A stretch of 22,723 nucleotides of DNA from DATBLZ01 sp036555065 (GCA_036555065.1 DATBLZ010000078.1:1-22723), one strand, 5' to 3'. Shown: positions 1 through 8,816, counted from the first letter of the stretch. A program made the numbers and translations. The notes: generated by a model from the sequence alone, not told the origin.

Positions 1-1010
1 CGCACGACGTCGGGCAGGTCATAGGCCTGCTCGAGCACGTTGGGGTAACCGCGGTCGACGGGTGGCGCGCCCGGCGCCGCCGGCACGGGATAGTCGATGT
101 ACGAACGCCGGCTGAACATGTGCACTTCCGCCGCGCCGCTCTCGAGCGCAACGGCCGCCGCATCGAAGGCCGAGGAGCCGGCACCGACGACGCCGACGAC
201 CTTGCCGTCCAGCGCCGCGAAGGGAATCGCGCCCGTCGTGTGGGTCCACACGCTCGGCGGCAGCGCGCGGAGGAAATCGGGCACGTTCGGCCCGCCGGCA
301 CCGGCGTAGCCGTTCGCGAGCACGACTTTGCGCGTCGTCTCGATGCGCTGCGCGCCCTCGACCTCGAGGTGCAGCCGCAGGAGATCGCCTTGCGGCTCGA
401 TCTCGACCAGCCGCGTTCGGTAGCGCACCATCGTGCCCGTGGTCTGCCGGAACCAGTCGATGTAGTCGGCCCAAGCCGGCGTCGGAATCCGATCGAGCGC
501 ATCGAAAGCGGCCACACCGTTCCGCGTCTCGTACCAGGCGCGGAAGCTCAGCGCCGCATTGCCGAGCTCGGGACCTGCGAGCGTTTTCGGCGTGCGCAGT
601 TGATGCATGCGCGCAATGTTGCGCCAAATGCCGGCCCGGCCGGGCTCGGCTTGGTCGATGACGTCGACGCCGCCGACGCCTTTGCGCCGCAACTGGTAGG
701 CGATCGAGAGACCGCTCTGCCCGCCGCCGACGATGACGACGTTGTGATCGGCGCCCGCGCGTGCGCGCACCCAGTTGGCCGGGGCATTCCCGATCCAGCG
801 CAGCGAATTGCTCGTCTGGGTTTCGAGCTGTGCGGCTGCTTCAGGCTGCGCGCCGGGCTGCGTGAGCCCGGCCGTGGCGCTCAAGCCGCCGACGGTGAGC
901 GCGGCCGCGCCGCGGAAAAAGCGGCGGCGGTCCATTCGATCGGGCGGGGCGCCCTGCTGCGCGCGGTCAACTTCGTCGGATTCGGGTCGTTCGTCGAGTG
1001 GGTTCGTCAT
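1..1010 (-). CDS. Tat-exported FAD-dependent oxidoreductase / flavin monooxygenase-like (3' end cut off by window)
   Basis: 336 codons are visible from an ATG at 1010 and the reading frame is still open at the left edge. Two Rossmann motifs are seen: VVIVGGGQSG at about residues 91-100 for FAD, and VVGVVGAGSSAFD at about 271-283 for NAD(P)H. This two-dinucleotide layout is that of flavin-containing and Baeyer-Villiger-like monooxygenases. Upstream of the first fold is a twin-arginine-like signal (MDRRRFFRG at 26-34 followed by an Ala/Gly/Leu-rich stretch), so export by Tat is likely. The start at 1010 is favoured by AAGGA seven bases upstream; an ATG at codon 26 lacks a ribosome binding site. 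It is divergent from the DUF6152 gene with 90 bases between. The substrate cannot be told. An exported member is unusual for a mostly cytoplasmic family. Confidence 0.85.
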   Translation of the reverse strand, partial: MTNPLDERPESDEVDRAQQGAPPDRMDRRRFFRGAAALTVGGLSATAGLTQPGAQPEAAAQLETQTSNSLRWIGNAPANWVRARAGADHNVVIVGGGQSGLSIAYQLRRKGVGGVDVIDQAEPGRAGIWRNIARMHQLRTPKTLAGPELGNAALSFRAWYETRNGVAAFDALDRIPTPAWADYIDWFRQTTGTMVRYRTRLVEIEPQGDLLRLHLEVEGAQRIETTRKVVLANGYAGAGGPNVPDFLRALPPSVWTHTTGAIPFAALDGKVVGVVGAGSSAFDAAAVALESGAAEVHMFSRRSYIDYPVPAAPGAPPVDRGYPNVLEQAYDLPDVV

Positions 1011-1100
1011 GAGAATTCCTTAGAATTGGCGCGCGCCGTTCGCAGCAAAATCGAATTGTACATTCTATGCTGCTGCAGCCATGCTGCCGGCGGGGGATCT
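1011..1100. promoter_or_regulatory. Divergent intergenic region with possible -10 for the flavoprotein gene
   Basis: These 90 bases must hold the promoters for both divergent genes. On the minus strand TAGAAT (1067-1062) matches the sigma-70 -10 consensus at five of six bases and lies about 50 bases upstream of the ATG at 1010. No good -35 is seen at 16-18 bases from it. No convincing plus-strand promoter was found. GGGGGA just before 1101 is the ribosome binding site of the DUF6152 gene. Confidence 0.25.
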
Positions 1101-1493
1101 ATGACTGCGAAATGGTCCTTATCGCTCACTCTGGGCGCGCTGTTCGTACCTGCTGCGGTGTCCCTGCCGCCGCCGGCGCAAGCGCATCATTCCCCCGCGA
1201 TGTTCGACGGCAGCAAGCGGCTCACCCTCACCGGAACCGTCCGCGAGTTCCAGTGGAGCAACCCGCACAGCTATATTCAGCTCATCGTCAAAACGGACGA
1301 CGGCTCGGAGCAAGAATGGAGCCTCGAGATGGGCGCCAACGTTTATCTCTACAACCGCGGTTGGCGGCCGTCGACCGTCAAAACGGGCGACGTGCTCACG
1401 GTCACGCTCGCTCCGCTACGGGCCGGCGGGCGGGGCGGCCTACTCTTAGAAGCCAAAACTGCCGACGGCAAGACGCTGGGAGGCAATCCATGA
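1101..1493 (+). CDS. DUF6152 family exported protein
   Basis: 130 residues. A signal peptide (about 1-28, ending PPAQA/HH) is followed by HHSPAMFD at 29-36, then TLTGTVREFQWSNPHS and a C-terminal beta-rich segment with AKTADGK. These are the hallmarks of DUF6152, a small periplasmic family of unknown function common in Gammaproteobacteria. A conserved His pair at the mature N-terminus could bind metal, but that is inference. The ATG at 1101 is preceded by GGGGGA. The stop overlaps the start of the next gene (ATGA at 1490-1493), so the two are probably translated together. Members of DUF6152 often sit beside proteins like the next gene, as here. Confidence 0.85.
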   Translation: MTAKWSLSLTLGALFVPAAVSLPPPAQAHHSPAMFDGSKRLTLTGTVREFQWSNPHSYIQLIVKTDDGSEQEWSLEMGANVYLYNRGWRPSTVKTGDVLTVTLAPLRAGGRGGLLLEAKTADGKTLGGNP

Positions 1494-2236
1494 GTGTCCG
1501 AACAACAGTCGTAGCGTCTACGCTGCTCTGGGCTGCCGTCGCCGTGCTGTCCGGCATCACGCCGCTCGCGGCTCATGCGCAGTCGCTGCCCGATTGGAAA
1601 GGCATCTGGATCGCGGAAGGGCTCGTCGCCGACATCTCGGGTTTCCCGCCGCCGGGCTCGAGGCCCTGGAAGCTGCTCGGCGGAGACTTCCCCTGGAACG
1701 AGACGGGGCGCGCGCGGCTCGAGGCCTCGTTCGCGAACTACGAGGACCAGAAAGCCGACGGCTGGGGCTTTCCGATGATGATGGATTCGGCGGCGCCGAT
1801 GCAGTTCCTCATCACGCCCGGCGAGACGCTGATCATCAACGTGTATCGCGACGTCCGGCACATCTACACGGATGGCCGCGACCATCCCGCCGACGAGGAC
1901 CGTTGGCCGACGACGTGGGGAGACTCCGTCGGGCACTGGGAGGGCGACACGCTCGTCATCGATACCATTTCGGTCAGAGACCCCACGCGCTATTTCTTCT
2001 CGTCTCCGCCGCTCTCCGAAGGCGCGCACTTCATCGAGCGCATCCGCATGACCGGCCCGGACCGCATCGAATCCGTCATGACCATCAACGATCCCACGAC
2101 GCTCTCGATGCCCTGGGTGGTCGAGCTCGCTTACGTGCGAGCGGCGGGGCTCGACCGCATGATCAATGACGACTACGCCAACGATCGCAGCGAGGTCGAG
2201 AATGGCCTCTTCACGATTCTGCCGCCGAAGGAATGA
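1490..2236 (+). CDS. Secreted conserved protein with WEGDTLVIDT signature (unknown function)
   Basis: 248 residues. The signal peptide ends near AAHAQ (about residue 30). The mature protein starts with PDWKGIW and carries VRHIYTDGRDHP at 122-133 and GHWEGDTLVIDT at 148-159, the signature of a widespread family of unknown function in Proteobacteria and Acidobacteria. The start overlaps the DUF6152 stop by four bases. The same family recurs at 22319-22723 behind a TonB receptor (IYMDGREFP and SIGHWE align), so the window holds two members about 20 kb apart. A periplasmic role linked to outer-membrane uptake is possible but not shown. No catalytic motif is recognised. Confidence 0.8.
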   Translation: MSVRTTVVASTLLWAAVAVLSGITPLAAHAQSLPDWKGIWIAEGLVADISGFPPPGSRPWKLLGGDFPWNETGRARLEASFANYEDQKADGWGFPMMMDSAAPMQFLITPGETLIINVYRDVRHIYTDGRDHPADEDRWPTTWGDSVGHWEGDTLVIDTISVRDPTRYFFSSPPLSEGAHFIERIRMTGPDRIESVMTINDPTTLSMPWVVELAYVRAAGLDRMINDDYANDRSEVENGLFTILPPKE

Positions 2237-2299
2237 ACCGATTCCGGGGCCTCGAGAACCCACCCTAGTCTTGGATAAACCGACAAAAGGGGGATTCTC

Positions 2300-2905
2300 A
2301 TGCGGTTCACGAAAGCGCTCTTCGCTGGCGCGCTATGCGCGTCGATATTGTTGCCTGCCGCGGCCGATGAGCGCGGTGGCGGACCCGAACGGCGGATCAT
2401 CACCGTCGCGTTCGGCGCCGGCCTCAATACGGCGCAGCCCGGCAATTCCGACAACCACCACGTGATTCCGGACACGATCCGCGTGAACGTGGGCGACGTC
2501 GTGAACTTCGCCGTCTCGGGGTTTCACATCATTCGCGTCTACGGTAACGGCGTGACGCTGAGCCAGGTGAAACTGGAGATCCCCGACGAGTGCGAGGTCA
2601 ATCCGATCCCGCCGGCCACGTTCCCGCCGCAATGCGGCGCGCCGCCCGTGCCCGTCGTCTCGCCGGGCGCGCTCGCAGTCTATTACCAGGGCATCAATTC
2701 GCTCGTGAGTCCGCAGCCGGGGCCGCCGTTCGCAATGCCATCACCCGCGACGAATCGAATCGAACCGGTGTCATTCCTGCAACCCGGACGGTACCTCGTG
2801 ATCTGCGCAGTGCTGCCGCATTTCAACGACAAGATGTACGCATGGGTCGAGGTCCGGCCGCGCGGCAACGGCGGTGGAAACGGCGGGCACGATCACGACG
2901 ATTGA
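2300..2905 (+). CDS. Exported type-1 copper (cupredoxin-like) protein
   Basis: 201 residues with a signal peptide (1-22). The core reads as a plastocyanin/azurin fold: DTIRVNVGDVVNF, then GFH with His76 in the place of the first copper ligand, then CAVLPHFNDKM near the C-terminus giving Cys169-x4-His174-x4-Met179. This is a complete His-Cys-His-Met type-1 copper set, so it should carry a blue copper centre and move electrons in the periplasm. Between the halves lies a Pro-rich insert of about 60 residues with two cysteines (98 and 112) that could form a disulfide. The C-terminus is Gly-rich and ends HDHDD. AAGGGGG before the ATG is a good ribosome binding site. It stands alone, convergent with rhlE, so its redox partner is not evident. 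Confidence 0.85.
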   Translation: MRFTKALFAGALCASILLPAAADERGGGPERRIITVAFGAGLNTAQPGNSDNHHVIPDTIRVNVGDVVNFAVSGFHIIRVYGNGVTLSQVKLEIPDECEVNPIPPATFPPQCGAPPVPVVSPGALAVYYQGINSLVSPQPGPPFAMPSPATNRIEPVSFLQPGRYLVICAVLPHFNDKMYAWVEVRPRGNGGGNGGHDHDD

Positions 2906-2914
2906 CGTTTAAGC

Positions 2915-4210
<1,296 letters not shown>

Positions 4211-4218
4211 TGGCTTTG

Positions 4219-4238
4219 CTCCTGGGTGGCTTCCCAGG
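4219..4238 (-). promoter_or_regulatory. Hairpin overlapping the rhlE ribosome binding site
   Basis: In the minus-strand RNA, CCUGGG and CCCAGG form a perfect six-base stem around a six-base loop (AAGCCA). The last three bases of the 3' arm (AGG) are also the first three of the AGGAG ribosome binding site, which sits eight bases before the AUG at 4210. Folding would partly hide the ribosome binding site. This suggests translation control by temperature, a trans factor or the helicase itself. The structure is read from the sequence; the control is inference. Confidence 0.55.
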
Positions 4239-4242
4239 GCTG

Positions 4243-4273
4243 GTGTGCGCCGGGATATGCGAGGCGCGCACAC
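4243..4273 (-). repeat. Eight-base inverted repeat in the rhlE leader
   Basis: GTGTGCGC (4243-4250) and GCGCACAC (4266-4273) are perfect inverted repeats separated by 15 bases. The loop contains one copy of CGGGATATGC. It lies between the APC transporter stop and rhlE and has no following T-run, so it is not a typical intrinsic terminator. It may be a second leader hairpin or a protein-binding dyad. Confidence 0.5.
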
Positions 4274-4296
4274 TAACAGATTGACGCGGGATATGC
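4251..4296. repeat. Direct repeat CGGGATATGC x2 upstream of rhlE
   Basis: The ten-base word CGGGATATGC occurs exactly at 4251-4260 and 4287-4296, 36 bases apart start to start, within the 114-base gap upstream of rhlE. Exact ten-base repeats are not expected in so short a gap, so these may be paired regulator sites. No known motif is recognised. Confidence 0.45.
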
Positions 4297-4324
4297 ACGA
4301 CTATCGGCGCTGCGGCCGAGCGTA

Positions 4325-5590
4325 TCAGCGGCGCCGGAGCGCGTAAATGACGGCCCCGGCCGCGAGCGCGGCGGCGCCGGCCAAGAGGTTGCTCCACTCG
4401 GCGCTCGCGAGAAACGCGAGCGAGAGGAGGAGCGCCAGCAGAGGAATGGCGACCCCGCCGGGAAGCTCGAGCGCGCCCGGGCGGCCGGCCATGCGAAGCC
4501 TAAGCACCGGCACAGCCGCGGCCGTGCCGACATAGGTAACGAGCCGCGCGATCACCGAGAGCATCGCGAGCTCGACGAACGAGCCCGTGAGCGCGAGCAC
4601 GAGCGCGAGCGCGACGAGAACTGCGATCGCCGCGGCAGGCGTTCGGTAACGCGGATGCACGCGCGCGAGCAGGCTCGGGCCGTAGCCGTCCTTCGCGAGC
4701 GCGTACAGATACCGCGGTGCGACGAGCACCGTGTTGCCGATGTTCCCGCCGATCGACAGCACGGCCCCTAGGCTCATCAACACTGCGCCGCCCGCGCCCA
4801 TGAACGTGCCGGCCGCCTCGGCCACGGGCGAGGCCGAGCCGGCGAGGCCCGGCAGCGTGCCGAGCGCGACGAGCTGCACGCCCGCGTAGAGCAGCGTAAC
4901 CGTGACGATCATCGTGAGCAGCGCGAAGGGCACATCGCGCTGCGGGTCCTTGTACTCGCCGGCTGCGGCCGGCGTGTTCTCGAAGCCCGAGTAGGCGAAG
5001 AGCATGAGCAGCGAGGCTTCGCCGAGCGCAGCGACGCTCGGCGCCTCGACGACGGCGACGCGCGTCCATTCGACGGAGAAAATGCCGACGCCGACGAAAA
5101 GTACGAGTGGCACGACCTTCGCGATCACGAGCACGACCGCCGACTGCGCGCCGTATTTGACGCCGGCCACGTTGATCCACGCGAAGAGGCCGAGCAGCGC
5201 AACGATGATGAGCGCGCGCGGAGCTCCGGCCGCCGCCGCCGGCCAGAAGAACGCAACGGCCAGCGCGAAACCGTTCGCGAGCGAGGCAATCGACGCGATG
5301 CGCGCGAGCCAGGTCATGAAGCCCACTTGGAAGCCCACGAACGGCCCGAACGCTGCGCGCGTGTAGAGGTAAGCGCCGCCGGGCTCGTCGAAGTAGCTCG
5401 AGGCCGCGGCGAAACACAGCACGAGCAACGCGACCGCGAAGCCCGCGAGCACGACGACGAGGAGGCTCGTCGGCCCGAGCAACGCGGCAGTCGCCGCCGG
5501 CAGCAAGTAGACGCCGCTGCCGACGACGTCGTTGATCGCGAGGCCGATGAGCTGGCGCCGGGAGACCGCGCGAACGAGCAGGTGAGTCAC
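4325..5590 (-). CDS. APC-family amino acid permease
   Basis: 421 residues and almost entirely hydrophobic, with about twelve predicted membrane helices. The first helix carries the broken-helix motif of APC transporters (GSGVYLLP at 24-31). FAYSGFENTPAAAGEYKDPQRDVP at 198-221 matches the conserved helix 6 and following loop, where FxYxGFE forms part of the substrate site. The family exchanges or imports amino acids and related amines across the inner membrane; the substrate cannot be told. The start is a GTG at 5590 without a clear ribosome binding site, so the N-terminus is less certain. The next gene is divergent, only 46 bases away. The length is at the short end of the family, but no helix seems missing. 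Confidence 0.9.
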   Translation of the reverse strand: MTHLLVRAVSRRQLIGLAINDVVGSGVYLLPAATAALLGPTSLLVVVLAGFAVALLVLCFAAASSYFDEPGGAYLYTRAAFGPFVGFQVGFMTWLARIASIASLANGFALAVAFFWPAAAAGAPRALIIVALLGLFAWINVAGVKYGAQSAVVLVIAKVVPLVLFVGVGIFSVEWTRVAVVEAPSVAALGEASLLMLFAYSGFENTPAAAGEYKDPQRDVPFALLTMIVTVTLLYAGVQLVALGTLPGLAGSASPVAEAAGTFMGAGGAVLMSLGAVLSIGGNIGNTVLVAPRYLYALAKDGYGPSLLARVHPRYRTPAAAIAVLVALALVLALTGSFVELAMLSVIARLVTYVGTAAAVPVLRLRMAGRPGALELPGGVAIPLLALLLSLAFLASAEWSNLLAGAAALAAGAVIYALRRR

Positions 5591-5636
5591 TGCGGTATCA
5601 TCGCACGGCGATTTGCTTCACCGGAGACCGATAGCC

Positions 5637-6557
5637 ATGCCCCGAGCCCGCGCTTTTGTCGCCGTGCTTCCTCTCGCAGCCGCGCTCGGCCTTTGCGCGT
5701 GCGGCGCGCAAGATGACGCGACGTTAAACAACGCCGCTTGCGACCGCGCGTGTCTCGCGGACGCGATGACGCGCTATCTCGAGTCGCTCGTTGCGCACGA
5801 TCCGCAGTCGGCGCCGCTCGCCGCTGGTGCGCGCTTCACCGAGGACACCGTGGAGCTCCCGATCGGCGAGGGGCTCTGGAAGACGGCCTCGGGATTGCGG
5901 CCGTTTCGCACCGATTTTCTCGACGTGCGCGAAGGCACCGCGGCCGTGCACGCCGTCATCGAGGAGAACGGCGCGCCGGTGCTGTTCGCGGCGCGGCTCA
6001 AGGTCGTGAATCGGCAGATCACCGAGATCGAGACGATGGTCGTGCGCAGCCAAGAGGAGGGCTTGCTGTGGGCGCCGGATGCGCTCGCGGCACCGTCGGC
6101 GGCGATGATCGCGCTGCCGCCGCACGATGCGCTCATGCCGCGCGAGGCGATGATCGAGCTCGCGCTCCGTTATCCGGAGGGGTTGCGCGTCGGCAGCTTC
6201 GAGACGGCGGACGTGCCGTTCGCGCCCGTCGCTTACCGGCTCGAGAACGGCGTGCGCATGGCCGGGCCCGGCTGCACGTTCATGCCGCCGAGCTGCGAGA
6301 ACCTGCGCACGCAGCGCCTGCCGACGTTGGCCGGCATCACGGCGAAAGTCGTTGCCGTCGACGAGGAGAACGGCACGGTGCTCTTGCGCATGGACTTCGG
6401 CGCCGGCTCGCTGCCCGGGCCTGCGAGCGCCGGCAAAGTGCTCGTCACGTTCGAAGCGTTCAAGGTTTACGGCGGCCAAGTGCACGCGGTCGAGGCCATC
6501 TTCGAAGGCATGCCCGCGAACACGCCGTCGGGGTGGGAGTACGGAGGACGACACTAA
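5637..6557 (+). CDS. Lipoprotein with NTF2-like (DUF8021-type) N-terminal domain
   Basis: 306 residues. A signal peptide with lipobox LCAC puts the lipidated cysteine at 22. The mature region begins with a short linker and CDRACLADAMTRYLESLVAHDP (36-57), then GARFTEDTVELPIGEGLWKT (64-83). These features fit NTF2/SnoaL-like proteins annotated as DUF8021; the match is from memory and not searched. A second segment (about 168-290, two cysteines at 213 and 220) looks like a separate beta-rich domain. The ATG at 5637 has GGAG ten bases upstream, better than a TTG at 5613. The stop overlaps the next start (TAATG), so it is the first gene of a coupled run. The function is unknown. Confidence 0.75.
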   Translation: MPRARAFVAVLPLAAALGLCACGAQDDATLNNAACDRACLADAMTRYLESLVAHDPQSAPLAAGARFTEDTVELPIGEGLWKTASGLRPFRTDFLDVREGTAAVHAVIEENGAPVLFAARLKVVNRQITEIETMVVRSQEEGLLWAPDALAAPSAAMIALPPHDALMPREAMIELALRYPEGLRVGSFETADVPFAPVAYRLENGVRMAGPGCTFMPPSCENLRTQRLPTLAGITAKVVAVDEENGTVLLRMDFGAGSLPGPASAGKVLVTFEAFKVYGGQVHAVEAIFEGMPANTPSGWEYGGRH

Positions 6558-7000
6558 TGAAATCACCGGGGCATGTGATCGTGGGGCTCGCGTTCTCGTT
6601 GCTACTGGGTCAGGCAGCCTCGGCTCAGCCGCCCAAGCCCGGCCTCGAAGGCTACGAGGTCGAATGGGTCTACCGCGTCCGTTACGGGTTCATCGACGAG
6701 TGGTGGGACCTCTTTCGTAAATATCAGGTGCCGATCCTCGACCGGGCGAAGGAGCTCGGCTACGTGTTGGACTACCGGATCTATCATCCGCAGTTCCACA
6801 CGGACGAAGCGGCGCGGTGGGACTATCGCGTCGAAATAACCTATCGCGACGTCGCCGCGGCTTCGCACGAAGGCGAGATCACGCGCGAGCTCTTTCCCGA
6901 CACGGCGGCGATGAAGCGCGACGAGAACCGCCGCTGGGAGCTCACGACCAATCACTGGGACCTGCCGATCTATCAGGTCGATACGACGAAATCGCGCTGA
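6557..7000 (+). CDS. Small secreted protein, possible dimeric alpha/beta-barrel fold
   Basis: 147 residues with a signal peptide ending ASAQ (about 23). The mature protein is rich in Tyr, Trp and Arg: YEVEWVYRVRYGFIDEWWDLFRKYQVPIL, then a beta strand DYRIYHP and another YRVEITYRD. An alternation of strand, helix and strand of this kind resembles NIPSNAP-like or other dimeric alpha/beta-barrel proteins; this is a resemblance only. The start overlaps the stop of the lipoprotein gene (TAATG) and has GGAGG upstream, so both are likely made together in the periplasm. It is not a family I can name. Confidence 0.7.
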   Translation: MKSPGHVIVGLAFSLLLGQAASAQPPKPGLEGYEVEWVYRVRYGFIDEWWDLFRKYQVPILDRAKELGYVLDYRIYHPQFHTDEAARWDYRVEITYRDVAAASHEGEITRELFPDTAAMKRDENRRWELTTNHWDLPIYQVDTTKSR

Positions 7001-7017
7001 GCACTCCGCTGATTACG

Positions 7018-8073
7018 GTGACCGAAGATCGCGCGCTCACCGCGCGCGTGGTCGAATTCAACCCGCTCGAGGGCGTGTCGGCAGGCTCGGCGCTGGTGCG
7101 TATCGGCGCGCGGCTCCTCGCCGTTCACGACGACGCGTTCCGCGTGACGTGGATCGACCCGGCGCGCTTCAAGCTGACGCCGCTCGTCTTGCGCGGCGAG
7201 GGCACGGCGTTGCCGAAAGCGCGGAAACCCGACTTCGAAGCGGCTGTTCGCACGCCGGACGGTGACGTTCACCTGCTCGGCTCGGGATCGACGTCGCGGC
7301 GCTGCACGTTCGCGCGCATCGATCTCGAATCCCTGACGGTCTCCTTGCAGGACCGGGCCGACGTCTACCGATGCGTGCAAAAGGCGCTCGGCCTCGAGAT
7401 CCGGCCCAACGTCGAGGGCGCGATCGTTCGCGACGGCCGCCTGCGTCTTTTTCACCGCGCGAGCGGCCGGGCGCCGAGCGCGATCGTCGACGTGCCGATC
7501 GACGTACTCGCCGGCGCCGCACCGCGCGCGCTTGCGACGCAAACGTTCGACTTGGGCTCACTCGACGGCGTGGGTTTAGCGTTCACCGATGCGGTCGCGG
7601 TCTCCGCTCATCGCGTGATCTTCGCGGCCGCAGCCGAGGATACGCCCGACGCGATCGCGGACGGGCCGGTCACGGGATCGGTGCTCGGAATCCTCGAAGA
7701 CCCCGGGAATGCGCGTTTCACGCGGCTCATCGCGGCCGACGGCACGCCGTGTCGCTCGAAGGTCGAAGGCCTCGCCGTCGATGACGATCTCCAAGGCGCT
7801 TGGATTCTGACCGACCCCGACGATCCGCGCCGGCCGACCGAGCTCGGCCGCGTGGAGCTGCGCGGGTTCGACGACAAGTACGTGCTGCCCGACGCCCGCG
7901 ACGGCCTCACGCGCGAGGAGCGCGTGGTCCTTTGGGTTCTGCACGAGACCCAGAAGGAGCGCGGCGGCCGTAACGTCCCGACGGCGATGCTCTGGGGCCG
8001 CGTCTGCGAGCACTTCTACATCAGCCCTGAAGATTTGTCGGCAATGCTTGCGCGGCTCGGCGCGCGCAAATAG
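7018..8073 (+). CDS. DUF6929-like beta-propeller protein with an extra C-terminal helical module
   Basis: About 351 residues if it starts at the GTG at 7018. The frame is open upstream but has no ATG near, and the ribosome binding site is poor, so the start is uncertain. The main part has LLGSGSTSRRCTF and KVEGLAVDDD followed by AWILTDPDDP, which recall DUF6929 propellers that resemble phytase-like or SdiA-regulated folds. From about residue 282 a different, helix-rich segment begins with GFDDKYVLPDARDG, then LTREERVVLWVLHETQKERGG and NVPTAMLWGRV, up to the stop. No separate start signal is seen there, so it is probably a real fusion. There is no signal peptide, in contrast to the two genes before it, so this protein is likely cytoplasmic. 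Confidence 0.7.
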   Translation: MTEDRALTARVVEFNPLEGVSAGSALVRIGARLLAVHDDAFRVTWIDPARFKLTPLVLRGEGTALPKARKPDFEAAVRTPDGDVHLLGSGSTSRRCTFARIDLESLTVSLQDRADVYRCVQKALGLEIRPNVEGAIVRDGRLRLFHRASGRAPSAIVDVPIDVLAGAAPRALATQTFDLGSLDGVGLAFTDAVAVSAHRVIFAAAAEDTPDAIADGPVTGSVLGILEDPGNARFTRLIAADGTPCRSKVEGLAVDDDLQGAWILTDPDDPRRPTELGRVELRGFDDKYVLPDARDGLTREERVVLWVLHETQKERGGRNVPTAMLWGRVCEHFYISPEDLSAMLARLGARK

Positions 8074-8103
8074 CCTGGTATCTCCGCGTTGAGGACGAAA
8101 ACC

Positions 8104-8814
8104 ATGACCATCAAGCCCATCACGACGTCGCTCGCCACGCTCCTGCTGCTCTGGATTGCCGGCGCCTGCACGGCATCCGCGGAGTCCGCAAGCGAAGAAC
8201 GGCCCGTTGCGCATTTCTCGAAGCTCGTTGTCGGCAACGGCATCGATGTGTACCTGACTCAGGCCGCCGAAGAGAGCCTCAGAGTCGAGGTCGAAGGATT
8301 CGCGCTCGCGGATATCGTCACGGAGGTCGCCGACGGCACACTGAGGCTATCCAATACGAAGAGCAGAACGTGGTTTTCCGGCGATCGTGAAGCTACCGTC
8401 TATATCGGTTTCGTGCAGTTGTCCGACATAAATGCTTCGAGCGGCTCCGACATTACGGGCCGCAACGACTTCACGGTGGACGCGCTCGCGGTTCACGCTA
8501 CCTCGGGCAGCGACATCGAGCTCGGCGTCCACGCGCAGACTCTCGAGCTCGCGATTTCGGGAGGCTCGGACGTCGATGTCGACGGTGCGGTGCAGTCGCT
8601 CAAAATCGACGCCAGTGGCGGCAGCGACGTCGACGCCGGATCGCTCGAAGCCGACAACACGGCGGTGACCGCGTCGGGCGGCTCGGACGCGAACGTCCGC
8701 GCGACTGCGTCCATCGTCATTGATGCCAACGGCGGCAGCGACGTCGTCGTCCGCGGCGACCCTCCCGAAAGAACGGTCAACAACGATCAGAGCTCTGACG
8801 TCGTCTGGCGCTGA
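8104..8814 (+). CDS. Exported GIN-domain (DUF2807) beta-helix protein
   Basis: 236 residues with an N-terminal signal (about 1-26). Cleavage could be by lipoprotein peptidase at Cys22 (AGAC) or after ASA. The HFSKLVVGNGIDVYLTQ opening (38-53) is typical of the GIN or putative auto-transporter adhesin head domain (DUF2807). The rest is a repeat with a GSD turn at 114, 135, 154, 173, 193 and 211 and a related SSD at 230, a period of 18-21 residues, as in right-handed beta-helices. The ATG at 8104 has GAGG nine bases upstream; a TTG at 8089 is less likely. It ends two bases from the convergent response regulator gene. The role is unknown; a surface or periplasmic stress role is often guessed for the family. 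Confidence 0.85.
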   Translation: MTIKPITTSLATLLLLWIAGACTASAESASEERPVAHFSKLVVGNGIDVYLTQAAEESLRVEVEGFALADIVTEVADGTLRLSNTKSRTWFSGDREATVYIGFVQLSDINASSGSDITGRNDFTVDALAVHATSGSDIELGVHAQTLELAISGGSDVDVDGAVQSLKIDASGGSDVDAGSLEADNTAVTASGGSDANVRATASIVIDANGGSDVVVRGDPPERTVNNDQSSDVVWR

Positions 8815-8816
8815 CG

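Noticed and set aside
1349..2263. Minus-strand open frame opposite the 1490-2236 gene
   Set aside because: Protein is Arg/Asp/Val biased without motifs, while the plus-strand gene has a signal peptide and family signature.
7861..8073. Separate small gene for the C-terminal module of the DUF6929-like protein
   Set aside because: No ATG and no ribosome binding site near the GTG at 7882; the frame is continuous with the propeller, so a fusion is simpler.
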